From: Lithospermum erythrorhizon
Taxonomy: Eukaryota; Streptophyta; Magnoliopsida; Boraginales; Boraginaceae
Direction of reading: 5' to 3'
Length of the DNA stretch: 64,000 bases
Assembly (NCBI GenBank): GCA_019722365.1
Contig: JADFUC010000514.1
Coordinates: 372,001-436,000, forward strand
Made by a program: the position numbers and the translations under genes. Below the pieces are notes generated by a model. The model was not told the DNA's origin, searched no databases, and saw nothing but the letters and a program-made list of their open reading frames with translations. Below, piece by piece: positions 36,705-51,961 of this stretch; position 1 is the stretch's first letter; each line of letters starts with the position of its first letter.

Positions 36705-39700
36705 CTACCACAATTCTGCGGCAATTTCATCCTCTCCGACCGGCATGTTTAGATCAGGCAAAACGAAATCTCCTTTCTTGATTTCTGCAACTTCTTGCAT
36801 TCTGCAAGAATTCGCCAATGCACGTTCCTCTTTTATGGCATGCTTTGGTAAGACTGATTGATGAACATTAGCTGTTGATGCTTCCATTTGGCGGCGGTGA
36901 TTAGAGAATCGAGCTTCTGGTTCGGTTGATAATACACCTGCTTCTGTTGATTGTTGATTCAAGTCCAACTGATAAAGAAATTGCACAAGGTTAGTAATCA
37001 CTCAGATCTCTGCCCCAAAGTCGATATCCAAGATCGAATAAAACGAACCAGAAGACAAGAAGAGGCATTACCTTGATTCTCTTCAAGTTGTCACCCATGT
37101 TTATCTGTTCCTTCAAGTTTACATGTATCGACTCTAACTCCTATATACAAAGTGTCAAATGAATGAATTTAGATAACCAATTGGTAGAACACTATTTGGA
37201 AGCTGAGTGATTATGAAGAAATATATTTTTCAACATACCCTCTTCAACTTGACCCTTTCCTTCAAAAGTTCAGTTTCCTCCTCTTTAAGCCGAGAGAGAT
37301 TCTGTCAACAACAAAAGTATTGGTTAGTAACATCATCAAAAGATCGATTGATGCATACCAAACACCGAACAAAAGAACCTCTAATTCAACCTTGGGATTG
37401 AATACACAACCTTATCTCACTAAGTGGGACCGGCTAATTAACATAGAACAAGTACAATTACTCGGGGATTTACATTAGGATCAGTAACTTCAGAGACTCA
37501 AAAGTTACAGAATGAGCTAAGTTCTGATGCTGAGGCAAGATGATATATTGGTACAGCCACATATAAAGCTATCTTGGACTTTTTTTGGGGGTAAAAATGC
37601 AATCTTGGACTTGCAGTTAGAGATCTGAGATGGTTAAAGAAACAGACAACAAGAAAGGGACCCTCAAGAAGAAACTAGTATACCAACAGAAATTGGACCA
37701 CTACAACTTAACATCATCAGTCATCACTTTCAAAGGCATAAGTTGAACCAACCAAAAAGACATTACTGAAACTAGAAAGATCACAAATCAAACCTAAATA
37801 ATATTCCATCAAACTCCCTAGGTAAAAACATCAAGTAAAATCTAGTACCACCCTACGACAACAAAAGGGTTGTTTCCAAATTGACAAAGAGTGAAGTGCA
37901 AGTGTATAATTGGTGAAAATGTTTTATTTTTACTCTATAACAAGTGTCAATTCACGCTACAACATTTCTTAACTTTGACCATGAAAAATCAAACTAGACA
38001 ATTTTCAGGAACGAGCCGACGAGGTATAAAAATGGAGCCAAGCTGGCAGGTGATGATAAAACCAAGGACATGAACACAAGTAATGAAGAGGCATCCCATT
38101 ACTGACAACAATCCACCAAACACAACACAAGCTCAACAAACAAAATGAAAAGTAAAAAAAGTTTCCTCAAACGAAAGCAAAAGCCAAAAAGAAAAAAGAC
38201 CAAAACTCTCATCTCTTTCCTATTTTTCATTTCCCATTTCCCAAATGGTTAACAAGGACCATCTAAGAAGACAACTCAACATTAAAAGAACTAGACAGAG
38301 AAAAAAACCAATCTTTTGTCAAAAATTGAAAAAAAATAATTAGTTAAATAACAGAATCAACCATTTTTTACAGTAAATGCATAAGGGTATTTTAGTCCAT
38401 TAAATCGTATAAAAATCCTCGAGCTTATTTAATGAGATAATATTTGATTTAATTTAAATGGAATAAGATCTAAAGTGAATTTAAATAGAGGAGAGATGAT
38501 TCTGGATCTCAACCCTATCAGTTCTGCTAAAATTTCGAATCTTTAGCAAATAATAAAATATTCCCACTTAATCAGCTTAATATTTCAAAACAAGGAAAAA
38601 GAAAAGCAACCATTTTCTCATTTTTTTTAAAACAAATTACTAATTACTCTTAATAATGCTATTTTTCTTTTAAAAAAAAACAATTTGATCAATCTTTTTT
38701 AGACAAGTTCCTCAGTCCATATGAATTTTCGGTCAAAAAAATCATTTCTTTATAATAAAAAAAGGGAAATAGTTGACAAAAAAACAGGCTTTATAACCTC
38801 AACGTCTTCATAATCAGGGATTAAAAAAGAAAAAAAAAACAAACACAAAAAATTGAAAAACTGAAAAAATATTTAAAAAAAGTTAAGGACTAAACAATAA
38901 CTAAAAAGAAATTGAAATGCAAAATAAATATGAGGAATTTTTTTTCAATGAAATTAGGAAATGTTGAATGTCTAGTGAGCAAAATTGAGAAAAATGAAAT
39001 AAAAAAGAAAGAAGAAAATGTTGAATTTGTGAAAACTCGAATAAAATTACTCCTTTCATCATAAAAAGAATTTGATGGTTGACTTTTTATAAGCTCAAAT
39101 ATTTTAGTATCATTTTTTGTGAAAAAATATTAAAACAAACCACAAAATTCGATGAAAACACAATTAACAAAAACATTGGATTTTTGTGCGTTAATTAAAC
39201 CCACCAAATTTGTTAATTTCTTTTGACTAGTTAATATCAAACTGGACAATCTTTTTGGGACAAAGCTAGTAAAAAAACCAAAACCCAGTTAACAAAAAAC
39301 AAAATCAAATGAATTTTGACCATATAAAAACTGGACAATCTTTTTGGGACAAAGCTAGTTAAAAAAACCTCCAGTTAGTACAAACCTTGGATCTCGAATT
39401 TGGTAATGGATCTGATGCTGGACAACTAACACTAGCCTCATCGTATCCATCGTCACTAGGTGATGCGGTGGTGGTAGTGGTGGCGGCGCTAAAGGATAGG
39501 GGGGTAGTGGGGCTGCATCTGGTTGAAGTGGTGGTGGTGGAGTATTTTCGTGTTGGAGTTGAACGTGGTTGTTTTTGGCCCCATGAGGATGGGGGTAGAA
39601 GAAGGTGTTGAAATGGTGGTGGTGGTGGAGGTGGTTGTTTGAGGCGGAGGAGGAGGTCGGCGACCATGGTGGTGTCTCTGTACGCCGCTTTCAACCACCT

Positions 39701-39709
39701 ATCCTTCAT
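36705..39709 (-). CDS. Uncharacterised EAR-motif nuclear-type protein
   Basis: Four exons (- strand) join in phase 0 with GT-AG borders: 39709-39386, 37301-37239, 37140-37072, 36968-36705; the product is 239 residues. The N-terminus (MKDRWLKAAYRDTTMVADLL) is helical and likely the conserved domain. It is followed by proline and Ser/Thr-rich low complexity (about 26-100). Exons 2 and 3 encode a Leu/Lys/Glu coiled coil (LSRLKEEETELLKERVKLKR). The C-terminus carries PDLNMP, an EAR-type DLNxxP repression motif that recruits TOPLESS-class corepressors. I do not recognise a named gene. Role as a transcriptional corepressor adaptor is inference from the EAR motif. The first intron (about 2.1 kb) carries repeats seen elsewhere in the window. 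The start is the ATG just 3' of the GA tract. Confidence 0.75.
39239..39362 (+). repeat. Two copies of Stowaway-end-like unit in intron 1
   Basis: CTGGACAATCTTTTTGGGAC plus AAAGCTAGT occurs at 39242 and 39331, period 89. The same core is repeated in the eL39 intron at 63 kb. It resembles the right terminus of Stowaway MITEs (GGACAATCTTTTTGGGACGG). Confidence 0.75.
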
Positions 39710-39731
39710 TCTTCTACTCAGAATATTCCAC

Positions 39732-42535
<2,804 letters not shown>

Positions 42536-44509
42536 ATGGCTTCATCTGGTAGATGCAAGCTAAAACTGTTCTTGATATGCATTGTTTGTTTCCAGTGTAC
42601 CGATGGATTTTATTTGCCTGGAAGTTTCCCTCATAAATATGAAGTGGGTGATCAGCTGTCAGTGAAAGTCAATTCTTTAACATCAATTGATACAGAGTTA
42701 CCATATGGATATTATAGCTTACCCTTTTGTAAGCCTCTTGATGGTGTGAAAGATAGTGCTGAAAATCTTGGTGAGCTTCTGATGGGGGATAGAATTGAGA
42801 ATTCGCCGTATCAATTCAAGATGTTTAAGAATGAATCTGAGATCTTCCTATGCAATACAAACCCATTGTCAGCAGATGATTTCAAGCTTCTAAAAGAGAG
42901 AATTGATGAGCTGTATCAGGTGAATCTGAATCTTGATAATCTTCCCGCGATTCGATATATGGATAAAGACGGATATCTTCTTAGATGGACAGGTTACCCT
43001 GTTGGAATCAAGGCTCAGAATGTGTACTATGTGTTTAATCATTTGAAATTTACTGTCCTTGTTCATAAGTTCGAGCAGGCGAATATGGCTGGTGTGATTG
43101 GTTCTGGAGATGGGGCTGAATTGATAACCACAAGTGACAATTCTTCGGATATTCCAGGTTACATGGTTGTTGGATTTGAGGTTGTTCCTTGCAGTGTCCA
43201 GCACAAGGCAGATATGACCAAGAAACTGTCAACCTACTCCAAGTACCCGTCTGCGATCAAATGTGATCCGGGTGCAGTTGCAATGCCTATCAAGGAAGGG
43301 CAGCCTGTGGCTTTTAGCTATGAGGTTTCATTTGTGGAGAGTGATATCAGATGGCCTTCAAGATGGGATGCTTATTTGAAGATGGAAGGCTCCAAAGTTC
43401 ATTGGTTCTCCATTCTCAATTCTTTGATGGTGATTACTTTCCTGGCAGGGATAGTTCTCATCATATTCTTGAGGACAATTCGAAGAGATTTAGCTCAGTA
43501 TGAAGAGCTCGATAAGGAGGCTCAGGCACAGATGAATGAAGAATTATCCGGATGGAAACTTGTAGTCGGGGATGTTTTCCGAGCACCAACCAACCCTGGA
43601 CTTCTCTGTGTAATGGTTGCCGATGGATGCAGGATTCTAGGGATGGCAGTGGTAACAATCTTCTTTGCTGCTCTCGGTTTCATGTCTCCAGCTTCTCGGG
43701 GAGCCTTGATCACAGGCATGGTTGTCTTCTACATGTTCCTAGGTATTGTAGCTGGTTATGTTGCTGTTTGGCTATTCAAAACAATGAACGCTGGAAATAT
43801 TACCGGATGGGCTTCTGTATCATGGAAAGTTGCATGTCTCTTCCCTGGAATTGCTTTCCTGATACTAACTATCCTGAACTTCCTCCTATGGGGAAGCCAG
43901 AGCACTGGAGCTATCCCTGCGACCACATATATTATTCTGCTATTGCTATGGTTTTTCATCTCCGTTCCACTTACCCTTGTTGGTGGATTCATTGGAACAA
44001 GAGCTCCACACCTCGAGTATCCTATCCGAACAAATCAAATCCCCCGCGAGATTCCAACATCTAGGTTCCCTTCTTGGATGCTTGTTCTTGGAGCAGGAAC
44101 CCTCCCATTTGGAACCCTCTTCATTGAACTCTTTTTCATAATGTCCAGCATTTGGCTTGGTCGAGTCTACTATGTCTTCGGGTTCCTCTTAGTCGTCCTA
44201 CTACTTCTCATGGTGGTATGCGCGGAAGTCTCCCTGGTCTTAACCTACATGCATCTCTGCGTAGAGGACTGGAGATGGTGGTGGAAATCCTTCTTCGCCT
44301 CTGGATCAGTCTCGCTCTACATCTTCTTCTACTCCATCAACTACCTAGTTTTCGACCTCAAGAGCCTCAGCGGCCCTGTTTCTGCAATGCTGTACTTGGG
44401 ATACTCCTTACTTATGGCGGTAGCGATCATGCTTGCAACTGGAGCCATTGGGTTCTTGACTTCCTTCATCTTCGTCCATCGCCTTTTCTCTTCAGTCAAA
44501 ATAGATTGA
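42536..44509 (+). CDS. TMN11/12-like: Transmembrane 9 superfamily protein (TMN11/12-type nonaspanin)
   Basis: One uninterrupted frame of 657 residues, the usual size. A signal peptide (1-24) ends before FYLPGSFPHKYEVGD, the hallmark start of the mature protein. A luminal domain to about 285 carries ELPYGYYSLPFCKP and GELLMGDRIENSPYQF. Nine hydrophobic segments follow, with the family motif FIGTRAPHLEYPIRTNQIPR in the loop before the sixth. The C-terminus SSVKID is a KXD/E COPI-binding signal that retains EMP70/TMN proteins in the Golgi. Family members act in cargo sorting, adhesion and metal homeostasis. Lack of introns is normal for this TMN subgroup. No defects seen. Confidence 0.96.
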   Translation: MASSGRCKLKLFLICIVCFQCTDGFYLPGSFPHKYEVGDQLSVKVNSLTSIDTELPYGYYSLPFCKPLDGVKDSAENLGELLMGDRIENSPYQFKMFKNESEIFLCNTNPLSADDFKLLKERIDELYQVNLNLDNLPAIRYMDKDGYLLRWTGYPVGIKAQNVYYVFNHLKFTVLVHKFEQANMAGVIGSGDGAELITTSDNSSDIPGYMVVGFEVVPCSVQHKADMTKKLSTYSKYPSAIKCDPGAVAMPIKEGQPVAFSYEVSFVESDIRWPSRWDAYLKMEGSKVHWFSILNSLMVITFLAGIVLIIFLRTIRRDLAQYEELDKEAQAQMNEELSGWKLVVGDVFRAPTNPGLLCVMVADGCRILGMAVVTIFFAALGFMSPASRGALITGMVVFYMFLGIVAGYVAVWLFKTMNAGNITGWASVSWKVACLFPGIAFLILTILNFLLWGSQSTGAIPATTYIILLLLWFFISVPLTLVGGFIGTRAPHLEYPIRTNQIPREIPTSRFPSWMLVLGAGTLPFGTLFIELFFIMSSIWLGRVYYVFGFLLVVLLLLMVVCAEVSLVLTYMHLCVEDWRWWWKSFFASGSVSLYIFFYSINYLVFDLKSLSGPVSAMLYLGYSLLMAVAIMLATGAIGFLTSFIFVHRLFSSVKID

Positions 44510-45083
44510 ATTCAACAACAATGTTGTTTAGATCAAGGTTTTGCATGGTTTGAGTCATAACTCATAAGCTTCTATCAGAGCAATAACTATTCACAAATTT
44601 CAACAACAGTTTCAACCGACAGAACTCTGATTTTATGATTTGCTATTATGTCTTTTTTATGTAATTTCTCCTTGTCTCGATTCAGAATGAGAAATTTACA
44701 ATATAATTATCTCTTTACTTCTCCTATTGAACAATAGTGGCACTAGTGTACCACTTGTAATCACTGAGATCTACTTGTAATGTGGTATTTTGAACAATGT
44801 CCAACAAATCCTTATCTCGCGTAGCTAAGGTTTGACTAATCACTTAAAACTCGATTTTGACAATAAATCAATATTATTCGGATTATATCTTTAAAATTAA
44901 TCCTTTGACACCAAAGGTACTTGCACATCAAGACTGCATCAACAGTTTAAAGTACAGATTTCAGAACAAGAATTACAGCATTCAGACAAGAAAGGAATAT
45001 CAAGGAGGAACAACCCTTGATAAGTTGAAACTGGTGTCTGATATTTCACAGGGTTATCTGCAAATTTCAAACTGAAACCGCGC
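44510..45083. other. Convergent 3' region of TM9SF and Romo1 genes
   Basis: The TM9SF (+) and Romo1-like (-) genes end toward each other here. It should hold both 3' UTRs; no other gene is seen. Confidence 0.55.
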
Positions 45084-47644
45084 TTAATAAGACTTGCCGC
45101 AATGTATCAAACTTCCAGCTCCCAAGAAAAGACCAAAAATCCCAGCACTGCCTAGAGTAGTTTTACCAATATGTCTGATCTTCAGCAACCCAGGAACCTG
45201 CAGTTGGAGGATGTCAAATATGTGCAGGCAAAAATGTAATTGCAACACTAGACGCCACGTCCATAAGCATGAGAGGGTAATCAAGAGATAATAGCTACAC
45301 ACAAATAAATACCAAAGCATTGTTTGATATATCCCTCAATCCCTCGTCATGCTACATTGGTAGCGAGGACCATGTAATTTTGATAGGATATATGTTCAAA
45401 ATAAAGGAGATGAATTTAGAAGAGAATCAGTCCACAACTCTGACATAGCCTGATAGCCATTATGGATCTACCATCTCTGTCTCATTGAGGAAAGCGCTAC
45501 AAATGAATTCTCAGGAGACCAACATTCTCACCTATCGTCATCCTAAGCCACAAGGATGGTTAGGAAAACGCTACAACTGACGCTTCAGGAGACATAACAT
45601 TTTTACCTACCCTCATTCCAAGCCACAAGGATGAGGGAATCATATTCGTGATTTATATGAGGAAAGCACTACAAGTGAATCTTAAAGAAACCAACATTTC
45701 TACAAACTTGTAACTAGGACGATAGTATATGGACTAGTTAGTTGAAAATTGGAGCAAACATATATAGCTTTTGATATCATATTAAAAGGAGGGGAAAACG
45801 GTTAAAACCAATGTAAGAATGGTACAAGTGTAGAGAAAGCTAACATATATAGCTTTTGATGTCATATTAAAAGGAGGAGAAAATGGTTAAAACCAATGTA
45901 AGAATGGTACAAGTGTAGAGAAAGCTGAGAGAATATGAGTTTAGAAAGAAAGTAGAGAGATGAAACATAATTTCTTGTTAACTCTCACTGAACTATTTTT
46001 GTAACTTCATGCAAAGAAATCAACTACAGGTTCACGAAATCTAGCTGAGTTTCTTCATGTGGAGGATAAGAATCTAATAATAGTAATCATCCGGTCATCC
46101 CAACCTTCTTGCATTCTGTTAAGGAAAGAGATCGATTATGGCTCATGAATCCTCCTATATTCTAAACCAAACCTTGAAAAGGCAGATACATGAGTATTGA
46201 AGAAGAGAGACGTAACATCACAATGCTGGAAACAATGTCTAGACCACCATTTCTATCAGACCCACCACATTTGATATCGGAAAAATATACTTCACACGTT
46301 CCACATGTAATCCAAGTAAAGTAATCATACTTTTTCACCTAGCTTCGCCTTCGCTCATCCTACATGATTAGGCAATTAACAAGCTCCATAGACCTTAAAC
46401 CTGATCTATCAACACCTTGTACACGCTAATTAAATGCTCTCTCTACTATCAAATATTTTCACTTCCATTATCAACTCCCAATTAAAATTCACATATTAAC
46501 GTCAATCGTATAAAGACTAATCTGCTGATAACCAGCAACAAAATCGCTCCACTTCATGTGCAAAAATTAATTTATATAATATAGCAAAGTTAAAGTTTCA
46601 GTTTTTAATTATTTTTTTCTTACATATTTAGTGTGTTTGTTTGAACAATGAAAGTGGATTGGGAAACTCAATACAGATTCTCTAAACTCATACTGAATTT
46701 TTCTCCGATCCAATTCCATGGCTCAAACAGACACTATGGTGAAAATGAAAGAGTTTTATCTCAAATCTCTACCTTCGTTTCGGAATAGACAATCCGTAAA
46801 CAACTACGATCCATTCAATATATCAAACCAGACAGACAATTCACACGAAAACGTATCTCAATACTCACCTAAGCAAACCAGCAATTTACTTAACTCGATC
46901 AAAACTGACTCAATAGTAGTAGCATCTGAAAAGCAACCAAAGATTGATTTCTGTCCAAGTCTACAAATATGCACATAGAGCATTCAAAAGCAAGTAAAAA
47001 ACATCAAAAAGTGAAGATAAAACTGAGAAACTGAGACAGAATCTATTTCCAACCCAAATTATCAATAACCATAAAAAGGCAGAAAATTATTCAGCTAAAA
47101 ATCCATAACAATAAATGAACATAAGAGTGAAAGATTAAGACTTTACCCTATACCTAATAGCCTCATATGTGCCATAAACTGCACCTGCACAAATATTAAC
47201 AACCAACCATTTTTCAATTAATATAAAACAAAAAAATGTACAAATAATTTGGAAAATAAAAAAGATTATATTTTTATTAATTACCATCACTTTTTAGCAG
47301 TTGGGTTGAAAAGGGTCAAAGGGTTTAAGGTTGATTTTAAGTAAATCAAAATACAAATAAATTGGGAATTAAAAATAAATTAGGAACATAAAAAAGATTA
47401 CATTTTTATGCATTTTCTTCACTTTTTAGCAGATGGGTGAAAAGGGCCAAAGGGTTTAAGGATAATAATTTTCTTGAATTAAAATAAATAATTTGCAAAA
47501 AAAATAAAAAATTAAAGGGTTTATATGTGGTTTTGGTGAATAGTGGACAAATAATTTGGGACAAAACGAACCTACAGCGCCACCAACTGCACCCCCTACA
47601 GCAACTCCTGCAGCCACACGAGCCATACAACTATCTCTTGCCAT
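45084..47644 (-). CDS. Romo1/Mgr2-like mitochondrial inner-membrane protein
   Basis: Three exons (- strand): 47644-47572, 47184-47147 and 45197-45084, giving exactly 74 residues. The sequence runs MARDSCMARVAAGVAVGGAV, GGAVGAVYGTYEAIRYR, VPGLLKIRHIGKTTLGSAG and IFGLFLGAGSLIHCGKSY, as in plant and animal Romo1. Two membrane segments carry GxxxG-type packing (AGVAVGGAVGGAVG and GSAGIFGLFLGAGS). Yeast Mgr2, the homologue, gates lateral release at the TIM23 translocase; animal Romo1 affects ROS and forms channels. The exons are split by introns of about 390 and 1950 bp; exon 2 is only 38 bases, so automated annotation could miss the gene. The second intron holds tandem duplications. Confidence 0.92.
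45486..45710. repeat. Three degenerate copies of a ~76-110-bp unit
   Basis: GAGGAAAGCGCTACAAATGA, AGGAAAACGCTACAACTGAC and GAGGAAAGCACTACAAGTGA head three successive segments that share CAGGAGAC, ACAT, TCAT and AGCCACAAGGATG blocks. It lies in the second intron of the Romo1-like gene. Confidence 0.65.
45758..45927. repeat. 85-bp tandem duplication in Romo1 intron
   Basis: Two copies, starting AGCTTTTGAT at 45766 and 45851, differ at only four or so positions across 76 bases. The duplication is recent. Confidence 0.88.
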
Positions 47645-50600
47645 TTTTATGATTTTTATTTATTACAAAGATTGATTTTTAAGGTGGTGTTCAATCTTAG
47701 AATGTAAGAGAATAATAATGATTTGACTAGAGAGAGATGAAAAAGATTTCAAAAGGATTATCCCTTTTATTTTTATATATTTCACTAATATACTCTATTA
47801 ACATCTTTTATTATTAAGAGATAGTGTATGGTTCTTTGGATTGTGAATCTGTTAAATTTGTAAGTTCGTATTGTTTGAAGTTTTATTTTATTATTGAGAT
47901 CAAGTGATTCCATTAATCTAGATTCGTTTTATTTTCATGAATTCTAAATTGAGGTATAATGTAATTGAATGTTAGTGATTCCATTAGTCTAGATTTGTTT
48001 CCATTTTCATGAACTCTAAATTGAGGTATAATGTAATTGAATGGTATTTATAATTATATTTCATATTCGTTTATTTCGATAAATAAAACATCATGCAAAT
48101 AACATTTTAAAACATTAACCAAGATTCACCTTTACTATTCTCGTCTAGATTAATTCTTAAATTTTACTCTCACCTATGTTCATCCTGATCCAAATAAAAC
48201 TATAATATCATATTTTATTTTTGGTCAATAAAATAATTATTCTTTGGTTTGTATGATTAATTAATACTTTGTAGTTTGTATCATGCAAAATAAGATCGAT
48301 ATTATACAACATATTAAAATAAGTATAATTATTAAAAATAATTAATCAACTAGCATAAGAGCTATTATAGTAAGAATTTATAAAATAGTTAATAAAATAT
48401 ACATACATGTTTCATTTACTTATAGGCTAATTACCTATTTGACCTATACTATCAAGGTAATTCTTACTTCTGGGCCTTTTATATTATCCGGCTCTTTTCA
48501 CCATGGGCCCCCGAAATTCCTATAATACTATCAAGCTTCGACAAAATGACTATTTTACCCTAACAACCAAAGTGATAGCGATACATTTTACATAATTAAA
48601 ATAGAACCGCCATAGCCCCTACCCCACCACTACAACCCCAAATTGTAAAAAATCAAATTGTAGAAAAAAACTATGTTTCCTTAATTTGAAGTCAAAATCA
48701 AGCTTTTTAAGCTAAAAATCAAATCTTTGAACAAAACCCATATTTTTTATCATCCCAATGGCACCAAATAATCAACTTTCCCCCCTTATTACACCAAAAT
48801 TGAAGTTCAAAATCAAGTCTTTTTTAGCTAAAAATTGCATCTTGAACCCAAAATCCATATTTTTCCTCATCCTATAGCACAAAAATAAATCCAAAATGAA
48901 CTATTTTCAGCTAAAAATAGAATTTTGAACAAATCCCACATCACTTATCCCGATCGGAAATTACAATGAAAAAAATGGAATTTACTTATCTGTTTATGGA
49001 ATGGGTCGATTCAGTTTAATCAAACACTTATTTGACATGTATGAATTAGTGAAAAGGGATTTAGTCATATACAAATACAGTAACTAAATATTTTGTATTC
49101 ATCACTGATTTGGCATTATGGGGATACTATCAAAAGCCCAAGGGACATGCAAATCACCTTGTTCCAGCAAATAAGGCCAAAGGAACATCATCTGCCACCC
49201 ATTGATGTTCATGATACAAACATTTCGTGCTTATAAACAGGTGAAATCGTCGATTTGAAGACTAAATTGTGATGTGACTTCTTGTCTGAATAAATCATAC
49301 ATTAACTGGGTTGGGGAGGGGGGTGTTACGGGCTTTGGGATTTTGTTGATTGAGTCGGTTGTAGTGGGGGAGGGTGGGTGGGGTGGGGAGGTGTAGGGAG
49401 GGGTATGTTTTATTTTAGGGGAAGGGGTAACGGGTTTATTTTAAGGAACAGTGCTGCTTTTAAAGTTAATAAAGACATGTTTATTTTAATTACGTAAATG
49501 TTTTATACTTTAATTTAATGCTACGCAGTAGTTTATTTCAAGGCATAAAAATGATAGTATAGAAATTAGAAACTATAACTAAAAGAACGAATAATATATA
49601 TACTAATTAGAAAAATTACGTCATATTATAATGATCAAATAGATAATTAGCTTTATTAGATATTGTATATAATTTATTTGAATTGTTATTTTGAAATTTT
49701 CATTATCCCATTTAAATATTGAGTCTAGCCTGTCCATATAGGAGTTGGTTTAGGCCCAATAGTACATAACAATGATTGAGTCATGACTCATGAGTAATGG
49801 GTCTAGGGAGCGGTTGACTAACATTGCTTTTGCCATCAATATCAATTAACATACACTTTGTATTCATAAAATTCATAAATTTATACGAATATATTTGTAA
49901 TTAAATTTATGTGACACTTCAATTACGTAAAATATTTTAAATAAATACTCAATCTCTAATATTTCAATAGATATTAGCTGATGACACTGAACTAAAAAAA
50001 ATCATTCATTACTGTAACTCTATTTTACTGCGTATCTAAAAGCAAACAGAAAATTCTATATATTACACTTTATAAATCATTTTTAAAATAAAAATACTTA
50101 ATTGAATCAATTTTTAATAATCAATTTTAATTCACAATTAAAAACAACACATCATCTTCAACCTACCCTTACTCCACCCACTCCCACCCGAATTCGTTGG
50201 GTGTGTATATTGGATCCCCACCCCACCAACTCACAAAGGCCAAATAATCCAGATACAAATATTCATAATAATCCTTCTGTTTCCTTTTCATAATCAAAAT
50301 TCACTATTGGGCAGCCATAATTCTAAGAAGACAATATCCAATTCTTTAAAAGATCCAATTTTTAGCACTCAAACAACATCCCAACTTAAATTAAGTTATG
50401 AATTACTAATTCAAACACCATTTATACCTTCGATGGTCATTGTCATATTCTCCCATTAAAATGGGACAAATATGAAATTAAATATATATTTGCAAATTAT
50501 TCAGTTTTTTTACCCCTTTTGCTCCTGTGATATTTTCTCCTCATTGTGAATGATAAAACTTGAGAATAAAGTTAATTGTAAATATAATTATTGATTAAGG

Positions 50601-51961
50601 AGGTGTTTAGACAACCTAAGACTGGGATTGGCTAGCTGTTTTTTTTTTTTTGAGATTGATTTTTTGTTTTAATAAATTTTGGGTGGATTTATGTCAAGTT
50701 TCTCTAGCTGTGATGGGACCGATTTACCGAATTTTCGCTTGTCAAAAAGCTGATCCAAAAATTTCTCGATATATATAAACTGAGAACTTGAAACCGGTCT
50801 GCACTAATAAATAACCGCTTGTTCGATCGTATACTGTTATGAGATTTTTAGGCTTAAGATTATGGATTTGGGCTTCTAAAATTCAAAAAATTCAAAATTA
50901 TATAAATTTCAAATATTCAAAAAAAAAAAAATCAAATATTAGAAAGAATAATCTAAAATTAAATAAAATCAAATCAAATATTACAAAGAATAACCTAAAA
51001 TTATACCAAATAATTAAAATTGAAAATTTGAAATGAAAATTCGAAATTGAGATAATAAACTTGAAATAATGAAATCAAACCTTTTATGCTAATAAGAGAG
51101 TTGTAAACATCCATATTACACAAATAATGGGCTTTGGACCAAGATGCATATGATAAAACAAAAGGAAATATCTTAAAATAATAGAAAACCATGAAACTCA
51201 ATTAAATAATAAGATCAAACGAACTTAAATTACAAAAAAATTGAAAGATTATACTATTAGAGAGGTAAAGAAAGAAAGAGGGAGGATTTTTCTTTCGTTC
51301 CTGTCCGTTGACTGCTCATCAAATGAGACTAGGTTTTGGTACTTCACTTATATATTTGAGACTTCTGGGCCGAGGGAATGCGGGACAATTCTGTAATGTA
51401 TATACCGGACCGACGGTTTTTAATCGGACTTTTCCTAAAAACCGGATCCTATCCGACAAAGTTCCGATTTCATTGTTGAAAACTAACCGGCCGGTTAAAA
51501 ACCGATTCATTGTTGAAAACTAACCGTCGGGTTAAAAACCGAAACTCCCACTGTTCGACCGACCATTTTATCCGAAAATCCATGTCCCGTCAGTCCCATG
51601 CTTGTCAACGCTATAGTAAATGTGTTGGGCTTCCGGAACGCCAAGATTTTAAATCTTAGTTTTCAGCTCAAAATTCTTCCTCATTTGATCTTAGTATAGA
51701 AGATTGCTTTTACGCCGTTTATGTGTTTTTTAATTGAATTAATTAAAGTCGATTATTAAAAAATTAATCCAATTATGTTTATTATTTTAAAAGACTAAAT
51801 TATCTTCGCACTGGACCGCTATTACTAATAGCATTTAAACATTTTCAACATTTTCAAATAAACACCGAGATTTATACTCGGTCTTTGAAAACACTCCGCG
51901 CGCCTCGAATTTATTATAACAAGTAAACATAAGTGAAATTGCATATTTTAAATATAATATG
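47645..51961. other. Gene-free stretch with G/C-strand-biased foldback
   Basis: No gene. A duplicated piece with TCTAGATT and TCATGAATTCTAAATTGAGG occurs at about 47890-47960 and 47970-48030. At 48585-48640 a C-rich stretch (CCCCTACCCCACCACTAC) is matched in inverse by a G-rich stretch at 49350-49400, with an ACATAATTAAAAT block also inverted (48580 and 49490). This suggests an old transposon of about 1.1 kb from 48430 to 49570. Confidence 0.4.

Noticed and set aside
42890..43992. Several 60-100-codon frames opposite the TM9SF gene
   Set aside because: Shadows of a strongly conserved coding sequence.
46718..46978. 86-codon open frame on + inside the Romo1-like intron
   Set aside because: No recognisable domain, no splice or homology support; likely chance.
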